DNA of 64,000 bases, taken from positions 38,154 through 102,153 of the forward strand of contig CAKRFN010000010.1 in the NCBI GenBank assembly GCA_934320655.1, written 5' to 3'. Made by a program: the position numbers and the translations under genes. The notes beneath the pieces were generated by a model. That model was given only the letters and a program-made list of their open reading frames with translations. It had not been told where the DNA came from and searched no databases. Every line of letters starts with the position of its first letter. Positions within the stretch are counted from its first letter, which is position 1. The stretch comes from an uncultured Eubacterium sp. (lineage in GTDB: Bacteria; Bacillota; Clostridia; Lachnospirales; Lachnospiraceae). Of the stretch, positions 9,151 through 17,729 are shown one piece after another.

Positions 9151-9190
9151 TCGGCCAGCTGTGATGAAAGCTGCAGGTTATAGGACGGAA
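9131..9190. repeat. Long inverted repeat at the end of the transposase remnant
   Basis: TTCCGTCCTATAACCTG (9131-9147) is perfectly repeated in inverse at 9174-9190, with an inner CAGCT/AGCTG pairing in the loop. No T-run follows on either strand, so it is not a typical terminator. It may be a MITE or repetitive extragenic palindrome into which, or next to which, the IS fragment was cut. Confidence 0.6.
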
Positions 9191-9235
9191 TCGTTATTAG
9201 CTGAGATTTATTAAGAATTTATTTTACAGCCCCTG

Positions 9236-10084
9236 TCATTTACATTCATCCTGCGTGTGCCGGAAGGCACTTGGCGACTTTCCGGTATGCCGTTTGAAGG
9301 CCTTTGTGAAGGTGAAGGCATCACTGTAACCGACCTTGTTTGCGATATCCTGGATGGCGAGATCCGTTTCAAGCAGGAGTCGGGAGGCAATCTTCATACG
9401 GTAGACCAGCAGATATTCCTGCAGGGAATATCCGGTGGCATCTTTAAACAGCCGCGTCAGATAACTACGATTCAGACCACAGGAAAAGGCGATGTGCTCG
9501 ATTTTGATTGGTTCTGCATATTTCAGCTGGATATATGAGATCACATTTTTTACATAGAGCAGAGAGCTGCTCACATTTTTTTCTACCTTGTTCTGAGAGT
9601 AATTCACCATATAATCACAGAGTTTATACAAATTGCCGATACAGTAGTATTCCCGCTGGTAGTGATGAAGTGTATCAAAGGCCAGCTCCTCAATCTCTGC
9701 TGCGCAGCCAGTCGGTGTAAAAATGGGATGATCGTAGTCAAGACCGGCTTCTTTCATAATAGAGATAAACCTCGGCCCTCCAATGTGGAACCATACATAT
9801 TCCCACGGATCTTCCGTGTCCGCCTGATAAAATGCGCGTGTATTGTCTGGAATGAGAAAAGCCTGGTGTGAATGAACCGGATATTCCTGTTTACCGTCGA
9901 GGATCAGACGCCCCTTTCCTTTTATCACAAAATGCAGAATGCACCGGTTAACGACATAATGTGTATATGAATAGCCGGGATCACAGGCACAGGTACCAAG
10001 TTCATAGAGATAAAAATCATCAGAATTTTCATAGTTGACAAATTTGCAAAAATCACAGCCATCAAGGCCTTCCAGTTTTGCCAT
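9236..10084 (-). CDS. AraC-family regulator of the alpha-galactosidase/ABC operon
   Basis: 282 residues from the ATG at 10084, which has GGAGG five bases upstream; a further in-frame ATG at 10105 lies upstream without such a site. The N-terminal ~150 residues form a cupin-like sugar-sensing domain. The C-terminal ~100 residues are a double HTH of the AraC/XylS type (IEHIAFSCGLNRSYLTRLFK, then IANKVGYSDAFTFTKAFKRH). It diverges from the GH36 gene at 10300. It should sense an alpha-galactoside or its product and activate the hydrolase and ABC genes. A perfect ATGTCA-N5-TGACAT repeat in the intergenic space is a candidate site. Confidence 0.88.
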   Translation of the reverse strand: MAKLEGLDGCDFCKFVNYENSDDFYLYELGTCACDPGYSYTHYVVNRCILHFVIKGKGRLILDGKQEYPVHSHQAFLIPDNTRAFYQADTEDPWEYVWFHIGGPRFISIMKEAGLDYDHPIFTPTGCAAEIEELAFDTLHHYQREYYCIGNLYKLCDYMVNYSQNKVEKNVSSSLLYVKNVISYIQLKYAEPIKIEHIAFSCGLNRSYLTRLFKDATGYSLQEYLLVYRMKIASRLLLETDLAIQDIANKVGYSDAFTFTKAFKRHTGKSPSAFRHTQDECK

Positions 10085-10180
10085 AATTTCCTCCATTCTG
10101 TCCATTTCCGGGATCAGGCATAGTTAAGAGATACGTATATAGATATTGTAGTAATATGTGTCTTTCATTACAATAGGCAA

Positions 10181-10197
10181 ATGTCACATTCTGACAT
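10181..10197. promoter_or_regulatory. Inverted repeat upstream of the GH36 promoter (putative AraC site)
   Basis: ATGTCA-CATTC-TGACAT is a perfect inverted repeat starting 37 bases upstream of the -35 box. A degenerate copy (ATGTCA-CAAAA-TGGCAG) lies at 12511 before the binding-protein gene. Confidence 0.45.
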
Positions 10198-10217
10198 AAA
10201 AAGATCCGATTTTTACA

Positions 10218-10246
10218 TTATCAGCAGGGCGATATTTCTATATAAT
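10218..10246 (+). promoter_or_regulatory. Promoter of the alpha-galactosidase gene
   Basis: TTATCA (10218-10223), a 17-base spacer and a perfect TATAAT (10241-10246). The weak -35 box suits an activator-dependent promoter. Confidence 0.6.
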
Positions 10247-10299
10247 AGATGAGCATCACATACTGACCGCAGAATGTATGAAATGAGAGGAAAAATTAG

Positions 10300-12498
10300 A
10301 TGAATATAATTTGGCATGAGAAAACGCAACAGTTTCATCTGTATAATGATGAGATCAGTTATATCATGTATGTTCAGCCAAATGGGGAGCTGGGACAGCT
10401 GTATTTCGGTAGCAGAATCCATGACAGGGAAGATTTCTCGTATCTGACGCACCGCGGAATGAAGCCGATGGTAGCCGTTGATGCGCCGACAGAAGATTTT
10501 TCCATGGAGCTTACATGTCAGGAGTATCCCGGGTTTGGTTCGACAGATTTTGGGATGCATGCATACGATGTAGAATATGCGGACGGATCAAGAGTCAGCA
10601 ATTTCAGATATGCATCTCATCAGATCTCTGCCGGAAAGGGAAAACTGGATGGACTTCCGGCTACCTATGCGGATGAGACGGAAGCAATGACGCTTAGCGT
10701 TACATTGATTGATGAACGGTCAATGCTGGAGCTGGAATTATTTTATTCAATATTTCGGGATTACCCTGTTATTGCGAGAAATGCCTGTTTTCGAAATCAA
10801 GGTGAAGAAAAAGTAATATTGCACCGGGCACTTAGCGCCTGCGTGGATCTGTCTGATCAGGATTATGAATGGATGCAGTTTTCCGGTGCATGGGCAAGAG
10901 AGCGTATACCGGTTGCGCGTAAGATTGAACGTGGAATCATCTCGATTGAGAGTAAACGCGGTACATCCAGTGCCAATCAGAATCCGTTTGTAATTGTAAA
11001 ACGGCGCAATACGGATGAATTTTCAGGAGAAGCAATCGGAATGTCATTTGTATACAGCGGTAATTTTATCGCGGCAGCTGATGCGGATACCTATGGACGC
11101 CTGAGATTGCTTATGGGCATTCATCCGGATACTTTCCGATGGCCGCTGGAGACATGTGGGACATTTACGACACCAGAAGTGGTGATCGCGTATACGGATA
11201 TGGGGTTGAACAGCCTGAGCCAGAGCTATCACAATGTATATAATAATCATCTGGTCAGGGGATCGTGGAAAAACCAGCCGCGTCCGATCCTGTTAAATAA
11301 CTGGGAAGCTACTTTTATGGATTTTACGCAGGAAAGTATCTTAAAGATCGCATCAAAGGCAAAAGAGGCCGGTGCGGAGCTGTTTGTGCTGGATGATGGA
11401 TGGTTCGGTGCGCGAAATGATGATTATTCGGGATTAGGAGACTGGGTAGAAAACAGAGAGAAGCTACCGGGCGGCATGAAGGAACTGGCACAGAAGGTCA
11501 ATGATCTGGGGCTGAAGTTCGGATTCTGGATTGAGCCGGAGATGGTCAATCCGGACAGCGATCTCTACCGTGCACATCCTGACTGGGCATATGCGGTACC
11601 GGGCAGAACACCGGCACTCGGCAGGCATCAATATGTATTGGATTTTTCTCGGGAGGAAGTTGTTGATTACGTCTATGGCATGCTGTATCAGGTGATCAAT
11701 GGCGCAAATATCTCGTATATCAAATGGGATATGAACCGGCCGCTGACGGATGTATATTCCAATGGAACACCCGCAGAGCTTCAGGGCTGTGTATCACATA
11801 AATATGTACTGGGTGTATACCGGTTATACGAAAAGCTGCTCAGTGCATTCCCGGATATATTATTTGAGTCGTGTTCGAGCGGCGGCTCCCGGTTTGATGC
11901 AGGAATGTTATATTATGCGCCACAGGCATGGTGCAGCGACAACACAGACGCTGTTGACCGCGTACAGATTCAGTATGGAACCTCTTACGGATATCCGGTT
12001 TCTTCCATCGGAGCGCATGTTTCGGCAGTTCCGAACCAGCAGACAGGCAGAACGGTTCCAATCAGCTTCCGGGCAGATGTTGCATGCTTTGGGACCTTTG
12101 GTTATGAGCTGGATCTGAACCATATATCAGAAAACGAATTTGAAGATGTAAAACAGCAGATTGAATTTGTGAAACACTACAGACAGCTGCTGCAGTTTGG
12201 GACGTTTTACCGTCTGATATCACCGTTTGAGACAAATTTGAATGCATGGATGGTCGTTTCCAGGGATCGTTCACAGGCGCTGGTAGGTGTATATACGATG
12301 CATGCAAGTGTGAATGGGTTACAGGGCAGAGTACGGCTGAGAGGTCTGGATAAAGACAGACAGTATCACATAAATACATGTACCTATTATGGGGATGAGC
12401 TGATGAAAGCAGGTCTTGTGTTAAACGCAGAAAATGCATTGGATTATACACAGGAACAGGACTACAGCTCCTGCATTATTTGTCTGCTGGCTGAATAG
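10300..12498 (+). CDS. Alpha-galactosidase, GH36 family
   Basis: 732 residues, the usual length of bacterial GH36 alpha-galactosidases (melibiose, raffinose and stachyose hydrolysis). An N-terminal beta-sandwich (about 1-330) is followed by a TIM barrel. The nucleophile is Asp477 in YIKWDMNR, and the acid/base is Asp547 in WCSDNTDA; the conserved SCSSGGSRFD lies between them. No signal peptide, so the enzyme is cytoplasmic and acts on imported oligosaccharides. An AGAGGAAA ribosome binding site precedes the ATG. The neighbours (AraC regulator, binding protein and two permeases) make a complete alpha-galactoside utilisation locus apart from the transporter ATPase. Confidence 0.95.
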   Translation: MNIIWHEKTQQFHLYNDEISYIMYVQPNGELGQLYFGSRIHDREDFSYLTHRGMKPMVAVDAPTEDFSMELTCQEYPGFGSTDFGMHAYDVEYADGSRVSNFRYASHQISAGKGKLDGLPATYADETEAMTLSVTLIDERSMLELELFYSIFRDYPVIARNACFRNQGEEKVILHRALSACVDLSDQDYEWMQFSGAWARERIPVARKIERGIISIESKRGTSSANQNPFVIVKRRNTDEFSGEAIGMSFVYSGNFIAAADADTYGRLRLLMGIHPDTFRWPLETCGTFTTPEVVIAYTDMGLNSLSQSYHNVYNNHLVRGSWKNQPRPILLNNWEATFMDFTQESILKIASKAKEAGAELFVLDDGWFGARNDDYSGLGDWVENREKLPGGMKELAQKVNDLGLKFGFWIEPEMVNPDSDLYRAHPDWAYAVPGRTPALGRHQYVLDFSREEVVDYVYGMLYQVINGANISYIKWDMNRPLTDVYSNGTPAELQGCVSHKYVLGVYRLYEKLLSAFPDILFESCSSGGSRFDAGMLYYAPQAWCSDNTDAVDRVQIQYGTSYGYPVSSIGAHVSAVPNQQTGRTVPISFRADVACFGTFGYELDLNHISENEFEDVKQQIEFVKHYRQLLQFGTFYRLISPFETNLNAWMVVSRDRSQALVGVYTMHASVNGLQGRVRLRGLDKDRQYHINTCTYYGDELMKAGLVLNAENALDYTQEQDYSSCIICLLAE

Positions 12499-12510
12499 AA
12501 AGTTGATGAA

Positions 12511-12528
12511 ATGTCACAAAATGGCAGT
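12511..12528 (+). promoter_or_regulatory. Possible second AraC site before the ABC binding-protein gene
   Basis: ATGTCACAAAATGGCAGT matches the perfect repeat at 10181 in its left half and imperfectly in its right half. It lies in the 173-bp gap before 12672, where no clear -10/-35 pair could be chosen. Confidence 0.3.
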
Positions 12529-12671
12529 AACACATAACGAAATACCATGTCAATATCTGACTTGCACAGTTACAATTTGATTATGCGGTCAGGTAAATTA
12601 CAGTTGAACTATTATGTAACAGGGGTGTTAAATGTTTCTTTGGTTATACAAATAAAAGGAGGATATTTACT

Positions 12672-14039
12672 ATGAGAAAGAAAGTTATAGCATTGGTATT
12701 AAGCGCAGTCACAGCCGTATCCATGGTCGGATGCGGGGTATCAACAGAGGCACCTGCAGATGAAAGCACATCAAAAGATGACACTGCGGAAGCAGACGAT
12801 GCAAAGGATGATACTGAGGCAGCGGATGACACGACAGAAGAGCCTGCCAGTATTGGTTCAAGCAAAGAGGGGGAACTGACGGTTACGATCTGGGATGAGG
12901 GACAGAGACCCGGTCTGCAGCAGATCGTGGATGATTGGAGTGCTGAGTCAGGCATTCAGGCTACCATCAATGTGGTTGACTGGAACAGCTACTGGACATT
13001 ACTTGAGGCAGGTGCAACGGGAGGTGAGCTTCCGGATGTATTCTGGATGCATTCAAATGTTGCACAGCAGTACATGGAGAATGATATGCTCCTTGATCTG
13101 ACAGACAAAATTAAGGACAGCGACAAGATTGATCTTAATAATTACTATGAAGGTATTGTGAATCTGTATCAGTCAGAAGGTAAGCAGTATGCGATACCGA
13201 AGGATATCGATACGATTGCGCTCTGGTATAACAAGACAATTTTTGATGAGATGGGCGTAGATTATCCGGATGATACGTGGACATGGGATGATTTTGCAGC
13301 AGCAGCCAAGAAGCTGACTAATGATGATCATTGGGGCTATGCAATCGCGCCCGGAAATAATCAGGAAGGATTCTACAATACGATTTATTCAATGGGTGGA
13401 TATGTTATCAGTGACGACAAGAAGACCTCCGGCTTTGATGATCCAAACACCATTAAGGCAATGGAATTCTTTACAGATATGATTAAAGATGGCAGCTGCC
13501 CGGATCTGGCAACTGTATCTGAAACCGCTCCGAACGAGCTGCTTTGCGCAGGCAAGACAGCAATGTCTATCAACGGTTCATGGATGCTGGCAGGCTACCG
13601 TGATAACGAGTATGCTGCAGCAAACTGTGATGTGGCAGTTCTTCCTTATTATAAAGATCCTTCAGACCGTGTATCTATCTACAACGGACTCGGATGGGCA
13701 GCGTCTGCGAATGGAAAGAATACAGATGCAGCATGGTCTTTGATCGAGTATCTTGGTTCTGAGGAGGCACAGATTAAGCAGGCAGAGCTTGGTGTTACAA
13801 TGTCAGCTTACAAGGGAACATCCGATGCATGGGTGAACAGTGTGGATTGTTTCGACTTGAACGGACATATGAAGATGCTGGATGCAAAATTAGTATTCAG
13901 ACCTTATTCGAGAGTAACCACTGTATGGGAAGATATGATGACTGAGAAGCTCAAAGAAGCATGGACAGGTGACAAGGCTACCGCGGATGTCTGCAAGGAT
14001 ATCGCAACTGAGATGAATGCAGCTCTTGCGGAAGAGTAA
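12672..14039 (+). CDS. Sugar ABC transporter substrate-binding lipoprotein
   Basis: 455 residues. The N-terminus is a lipoprotein signal ending in a lipobox (SMVGCG), followed by an Asp/Glu/Ala/Thr-rich linker (~25-65) that tethers the domain. The rest is a family 1 extracellular solute-binding protein (ELTVTIWDEG near the start, later PDVFWMH and GKTAMSINGSWML). AAGGAGG precedes the ATG. It is followed by two permease genes with short gaps, and next to GH36 it probably captures alpha-galactosides such as raffinose or melibiose; the exact ligand is inferred from context. Confidence 0.9.
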   Translation: MRKKVIALVLSAVTAVSMVGCGVSTEAPADESTSKDDTAEADDAKDDTEAADDTTEEPASIGSSKEGELTVTIWDEGQRPGLQQIVDDWSAESGIQATINVVDWNSYWTLLEAGATGGELPDVFWMHSNVAQQYMENDMLLDLTDKIKDSDKIDLNNYYEGIVNLYQSEGKQYAIPKDIDTIALWYNKTIFDEMGVDYPDDTWTWDDFAAAAKKLTNDDHWGYAIAPGNNQEGFYNTIYSMGGYVISDDKKTSGFDDPNTIKAMEFFTDMIKDGSCPDLATVSETAPNELLCAGKTAMSINGSWMLAGYRDNEYAAANCDVAVLPYYKDPSDRVSIYNGLGWAASANGKNTDAAWSLIEYLGSEEAQIKQAELGVTMSAYKGTSDAWVNSVDCFDLNGHMKMLDAKLVFRPYSRVTTVWEDMMTEKLKEAWTGDKATADVCKDIATEMNAALAEE

Positions 14040-14050
14040 GGAGAAGAGTT

Positions 14051-14941
14051 TTGAGTAAAACGAAAATGACTCCCAGGCAAAAAAATGAGACGATCTGGAG
14101 CTGGATCTTTATTGCGCCGACGATGATAGGATTGATTGTGCTTAATATTATCCCGATTTTCCAGACGATTTATCAGAGTTTTTTCAAAACCGGTGATTTT
14201 GGAAAAGGTAATCAGTTTGTAGGACTGGCGAATTACCAGAAAGTGTTCGGTGATGCAGAGGTCTGGCAGTCGTTATGGAATACAGTAAAGTATGCAGTCG
14301 TAGAAGTGCCAATTTCGATTGTGATTGCACTGGTGCTGGCAGTATTTCTCAATAAAAAGCTTAAGGGAAGGGAAGTTTTTCGTACAATTATGTTTCTTCC
14401 TATGATTGTGGCACCGGCTGCGGTTGCTATGGTATGGAAATGGCTGTACAATTCCAATTTTGGTCTGATCAATAATGTGTTTGGTATTAAGGTAAACTGG
14501 ATTTCTAATCCTGACATAGCCATTTATTCGATTGCGGTGATCGGAATCTGGAGTGTGATTGGATATAATATGGTACTGTTTCTGGCAGGATTGCAGGAGG
14601 TGCCGCGGGATTATTATGAGGCGGCGGCATTGGACGGTGCCAGTGGTGTACAGCAGTTTTTCCGGATTACCGTACCGCTTATCTCGCCGACGATCTTTTT
14701 TGTACTTGTTACCCGTATCATTGCAGCTATGCAGGTATTTGACTTGATCTACATGATTATTGACTACAATAATCCGGCGCTCAAGAAGACAGAATCTCTC
14801 GTTTACTTGTTCTATAAGTATTCGTTTGAACAGAGTAAGAAGGGATATGGCGCAACAGTGATCGTAGTCCTCCTGGCAGTGATTATGGTACTGACAGTGT
14901 TCCAGCTCATCGGACAGAAAAAATGGGTTCATTATGATTGA
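14051..14941 (+). CDS. Sugar ABC transporter permease, MalF type
   Basis: 296 residues with six predicted membrane segments and the conserved cytoplasmic EAA loop (YYEAAALDGASGVQQFFRI) that contacts the ATPase. The start codon is TTG at 14051, preceded by AAGGAGAAG and only 11 bases after the binding-protein stop. The ATPase gene is not in this cluster; a shared MsmK-type ATPase elsewhere is the usual solution in this group of bacteria. Confidence 0.92.
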   Translation: MSKTKMTPRQKNETIWSWIFIAPTMIGLIVLNIIPIFQTIYQSFFKTGDFGKGNQFVGLANYQKVFGDAEVWQSLWNTVKYAVVEVPISIVIALVLAVFLNKKLKGREVFRTIMFLPMIVAPAAVAMVWKWLYNSNFGLINNVFGIKVNWISNPDIAIYSIAVIGIWSVIGYNMVLFLAGLQEVPRDYYEAAALDGASGVQQFFRITVPLISPTIFFVLVTRIIAAMQVFDLIYMIIDYNNPALKKTESLVYLFYKYSFEQSKKGYGATVIVVLLAVIMVLTVFQLIGQKKWVHYD

Positions 14942-14961
14942 GAAAAGAGGCGATTAAGGAT

Positions 14962-15789
14962 ATGAAGAAAGAGCGTGCTGATAATATAATAATATATATC
15001 ATTCTGATCGTGTTTGCTGTCATAATGATCGTTCCTTTTATATGGATGGTGCTTACCGCATTTAAGACAACGGCAGAGACTATGCAGGTAGATCCGTTTG
15101 TGCTGATTCCTGAAATATGGCAGTTAGGCAACTTCAAGAAAGTAGTTGCTGCCATGGATTTTGTAAGATTGTATTTTAATACCATACTGATGATCGCGTT
15201 ACGTGTGTTGTTCGCAGTGCTGACAGCAACGTTTGCAGGATACGCATTTGCAAGGCTTAACTTTAAGGGAAAGAACCTGATGTTTGGAATTGTATTATTT
15301 CAGATGATGATCCCGGTGCAGATTTTCATTATTCCGCAGTATGTGATGGTGAGTAAGCTGCATCTGACTAACACGGCACTTGGGCTTCTGTTTCCCGGTC
15401 TGGTCAGCGCATTTGGTACATTCCTGCTTCGACAGGCATATATGGGGCTTCCAAAGGATCTGGAAGAAGCAGCCAGATTGGATGGCTGCAATATTCCGCA
15501 GACATTCCTGTTTGTGATGGCACCTCTTGCAAAATCGTCTATGGTAGCACTGGGTATTTTTACAGCAGTGTTTGCATATAAGGATCTGATGTGGCCGCTG
15601 ATTGTGTGCCCAAATCCGAGGAAGACAACACTGGCTGCTGCGCTTGCGAATATGAGCGGACAGTATGCACAGAAATATCCGGAACTCATGATGGCAGCAC
15701 TGATCTCGTGTTTACCGATGATCATTTTGTATATCATCTTCCAGAAGCAGTTCATAGAAGGAATCGCGACTTCCGGAGGAAAGCTGTAG
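14962..15789 (+). CDS. Sugar ABC transporter permease, MalG type
   Basis: 275 residues from the ATG at 14962; an alternative TTG at 14938, overlapping the previous stop, would add eight residues but lacks a ribosome binding site. Six membrane segments and the EAA loop (LEEAARLDGCNIPQTFLF). It pairs with the MalF-type permease just upstream to form the channel of the putative alpha-galactoside importer. A terminator hairpin follows at 15861. Confidence 0.9.
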   Translation: MKKERADNIIIYIILIVFAVIMIVPFIWMVLTAFKTTAETMQVDPFVLIPEIWQLGNFKKVVAAMDFVRLYFNTILMIALRVLFAVLTATFAGYAFARLNFKGKNLMFGIVLFQMMIPVQIFIIPQYVMVSKLHLTNTALGLLFPGLVSAFGTFLLRQAYMGLPKDLEEAARLDGCNIPQTFLFVMAPLAKSSMVALGIFTAVFAYKDLMWPLIVCPNPRKTTLAAALANMSGQYAQKYPELMMAALISCLPMIILYIIFQKQFIEGIATSGGKL

Positions 15790-15860
15790 ATCGGAGCTGA
15801 AAGAAAGTATGCTTTTGTCGGTGTCACCAGCGCCGGCCTCCCATAAAGAGCAGAACTAAA

Positions 15861-15907
15861 AGCCACCTGGCATATCAATATTTCACAGGATATGTCAGGT
15901 GGCTTTC
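15861..15907 (+). terminator. Terminator of the alpha-galactoside ABC operon
   Basis: AGCCACCT pairs with AGGTGGCT, extended by GGCATATC/GATATGTC, followed by TTTCTGT. It is related in sequence to the hairpin at 4982-5036. Confidence 0.7.
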
Positions 15908-16089
15908 TGTATGTCGGATGCAGTAATCTACTATATTGTGCAGATGGTACGGCAGAAAATTGCTGAAGCCAGAGCCTTTGTTGCCGCTATTCTAAGAGCA
16001 ATAGTGGTCGAATGCAAGGGGAATCTTTAAGTTGTGTTTTCTGGTAATCTATGGTACTCTGTAAAAAAAAGGAGGGGGGGAATGAAAAA
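15908..16089. other. Spacer before the second secreted paralogue
   Basis: No gene found. It holds no clear promoter; the 3' end carries a very G-rich ribosome binding site (AAGGAGGGGGGG) before the ATG at 16090. Confidence 0.5.
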
Positions 16090-17616
16090 ATGATACAACG
16101 TAAATTATTAAAAAAATGTCTGACACTCGCACTTGCCGTGGCAACTGCAGTGACATCTGTAAGCGTACCGGGAGGACTGCTGGCACCAGAGAAGGTATAC
16201 GCGGAGGATGCTACGCAGGCTCCGCAAGAAGGAATTGATTTGATAGCAAGGGTAAACGAAGAATATACGGCATATATTATTGATGTGCTGAAGCTGGTGG
16301 AGACTGATACGGTAAAATATGAGTACAGTATCGGTGACGAGGGCGATTACCAGCCCTTGGCGGAGCTTAAGAAGAAGGAGTTTGGCGCTGAGGTAAAGGT
16401 CGAGTTGTATGTGAGAAAGTCTGCAACAGATGTTGTTTCTCTGGCAACAAAGTGTGCAATCACGACTCCGCCGGCAAGTGAAACTCCGGTGATTTCCGGT
16501 GAGGAGAAGTTTAAGGATTCCACCACCGTGACGATCACGGCGACAGACAGTGCGATTCGTTACACAACGGATGGTACAACACCAACAGCCACATCGACTG
16601 AATATACAGCACCGATTCAAGTCACCTCAACGGCTACGATCAAGGCGATTGCGATAAAAGCTGACAATAGCAGAATCATGAGTGCTGTGGTCGAAAAGAC
16701 ATTTACAAAAGAATCTTCGGGCGGCAGCAGCTCCGGTGGCAGCAGCTCCGGCGGCAGTTCATCGGGCGGTTCGACCGAGAGCGGATCTGAAACCACTCCG
16801 CCACAGGACGATAACAAGAGCAATGTTACGACCAGAACCGAGACCAGAGAGGACGGTACGATCGTAACTACGACCGAGACATGGGCGGAGGACGGTTCCG
16901 TACAGGTCAGAACCGAGATCAGAAATGAAAAGACCGGAATGAGTATAGTGGTCAATGTATCGAAGAATGCCAAAGGCAAGATCACTTCAGCGGCTGCAGA
17001 AATCTTTGACAGAGGCTTTGGCAATGTGAAGATCTCCGGCGCAGCGCTTTCAGAGATCGTAAATGCGGCAGGCACGAAAAATGTAAAGACCACAATAAAG
17101 ATGCTCACGAAAAACGGCTGGGTTATTCGGGAAGTGACAGTCAATGTAAATACCTTGCTGAAAAGGACAGTGAGACCTAAAAAAATGAAGGTCGTTGAGC
17201 TAGATCCCGAAACAGGTGAAAAGATTGTGGTGAGTAAAACTCCTTTCAGAGTCGCGGCAGATGGAAGTGTTGAGCTGGATCATAATCTGCTGGGCTATGG
17301 AATCTATGAGTTAGTGACGGCCGACGAGGAAGAAGCACTTACGAAAAAACTGCTGCGGTCGGTCAGATCCGCGAAACAATCAACCAGCATCAGTGAGGGC
17401 AAAAAGACATGGTTTGAAATAGATAACGGGATAAGCTGGTACAACATCGATGATGTGACTTATTTGACGGGCAATCCGAATGTGGCGAAAGTTGATTCCG
17501 ATGGCAGGATCACTGGTCTGAAACCCGGAAAGGCAATCATCAAGGCAGTCGTCAGACTGAAAAACGGCAAGTCGAAAGTTTTAACGATGGTTGTGACCGT
17601 GAATGAGAAAAATTAA
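16090..17616 (+). CDS. Secreted mosaic protein with chitobiase-type C-terminal-like domain (paralogue of 5597-8968)
   Basis: 508 residues. The start at 16090 has a G-rich Shine-Dalgarno upstream. The signal peptide is nearly that of the 5597 protein (LALAVATAVTSVSVPGGLLA, then VYAED). Residues ~125-205 resemble a CHB_HEX_C-type beta-sandwich (TVTITATDSAIRYTTDGTTP, then ATIKAIAIK). A Gly/Ser linker follows (~210-235), then the ~270-residue C-terminal module shared with the paralogue, with paired GTKNV and REVTVN motifs and a final Big_2-like segment (NVAKVDSDGRITGLKPGKA). No wall-anchor motif. Function unknown; a secreted or surface protein in which the shared N- and C-terminal modules carry different cargo domains. 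Confidence 0.8.
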   Translation: MIQRKLLKKCLTLALAVATAVTSVSVPGGLLAPEKVYAEDATQAPQEGIDLIARVNEEYTAYIIDVLKLVETDTVKYEYSIGDEGDYQPLAELKKKEFGAEVKVELYVRKSATDVVSLATKCAITTPPASETPVISGEEKFKDSTTVTITATDSAIRYTTDGTTPTATSTEYTAPIQVTSTATIKAIAIKADNSRIMSAVVEKTFTKESSGGSSSGGSSSGGSSSGGSTESGSETTPPQDDNKSNVTTRTETREDGTIVTTTETWAEDGSVQVRTEIRNEKTGMSIVVNVSKNAKGKITSAAAEIFDRGFGNVKISGAALSEIVNAAGTKNVKTTIKMLTKNGWVIREVTVNVNTLLKRTVRPKKMKVVELDPETGEKIVVSKTPFRVAADGSVELDHNLLGYGIYELVTADEEEALTKKLLRSVRSAKQSTSISEGKKTWFEIDNGISWYNIDDVTYLTGNPNVAKVDSDGRITGLKPGKAIIKAVVRLKNGKSKVLTMVVTVNEKN

Positions 17617-17647
17617 CGGACATCAGAAAGTAGGCTTTTAGCCAATA

Positions 17648-17676
17648 AAGATCCCCCCATGGGGCTTGCGGTTTTT
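17648..17676 (+). terminator. Possible weak terminator
   Basis: CCCC-CCAT-GGGG with flanking AAG/CTT pairing is followed after GCGG by TTTTT. Imperfect, but placed directly after the secreted protein gene. Confidence 0.35.
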
Positions 17677-17729
17677 CTGTTCTATGGTAAAGTAGGAACA
17701 GTAAAAACGAGTCTCAGGGGGGAATTTTT

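Noticed and set aside
9131..9190. Inverted repeat as a terminator of the secreted protein gene
   Set aside because: No T-run follows on either strand.
17617..17729. Cobalamin or NiCo riboswitch before cbiM
   Set aside because: The gap is only about 110 bases and shows no B12-box or other conserved core that I recognise.
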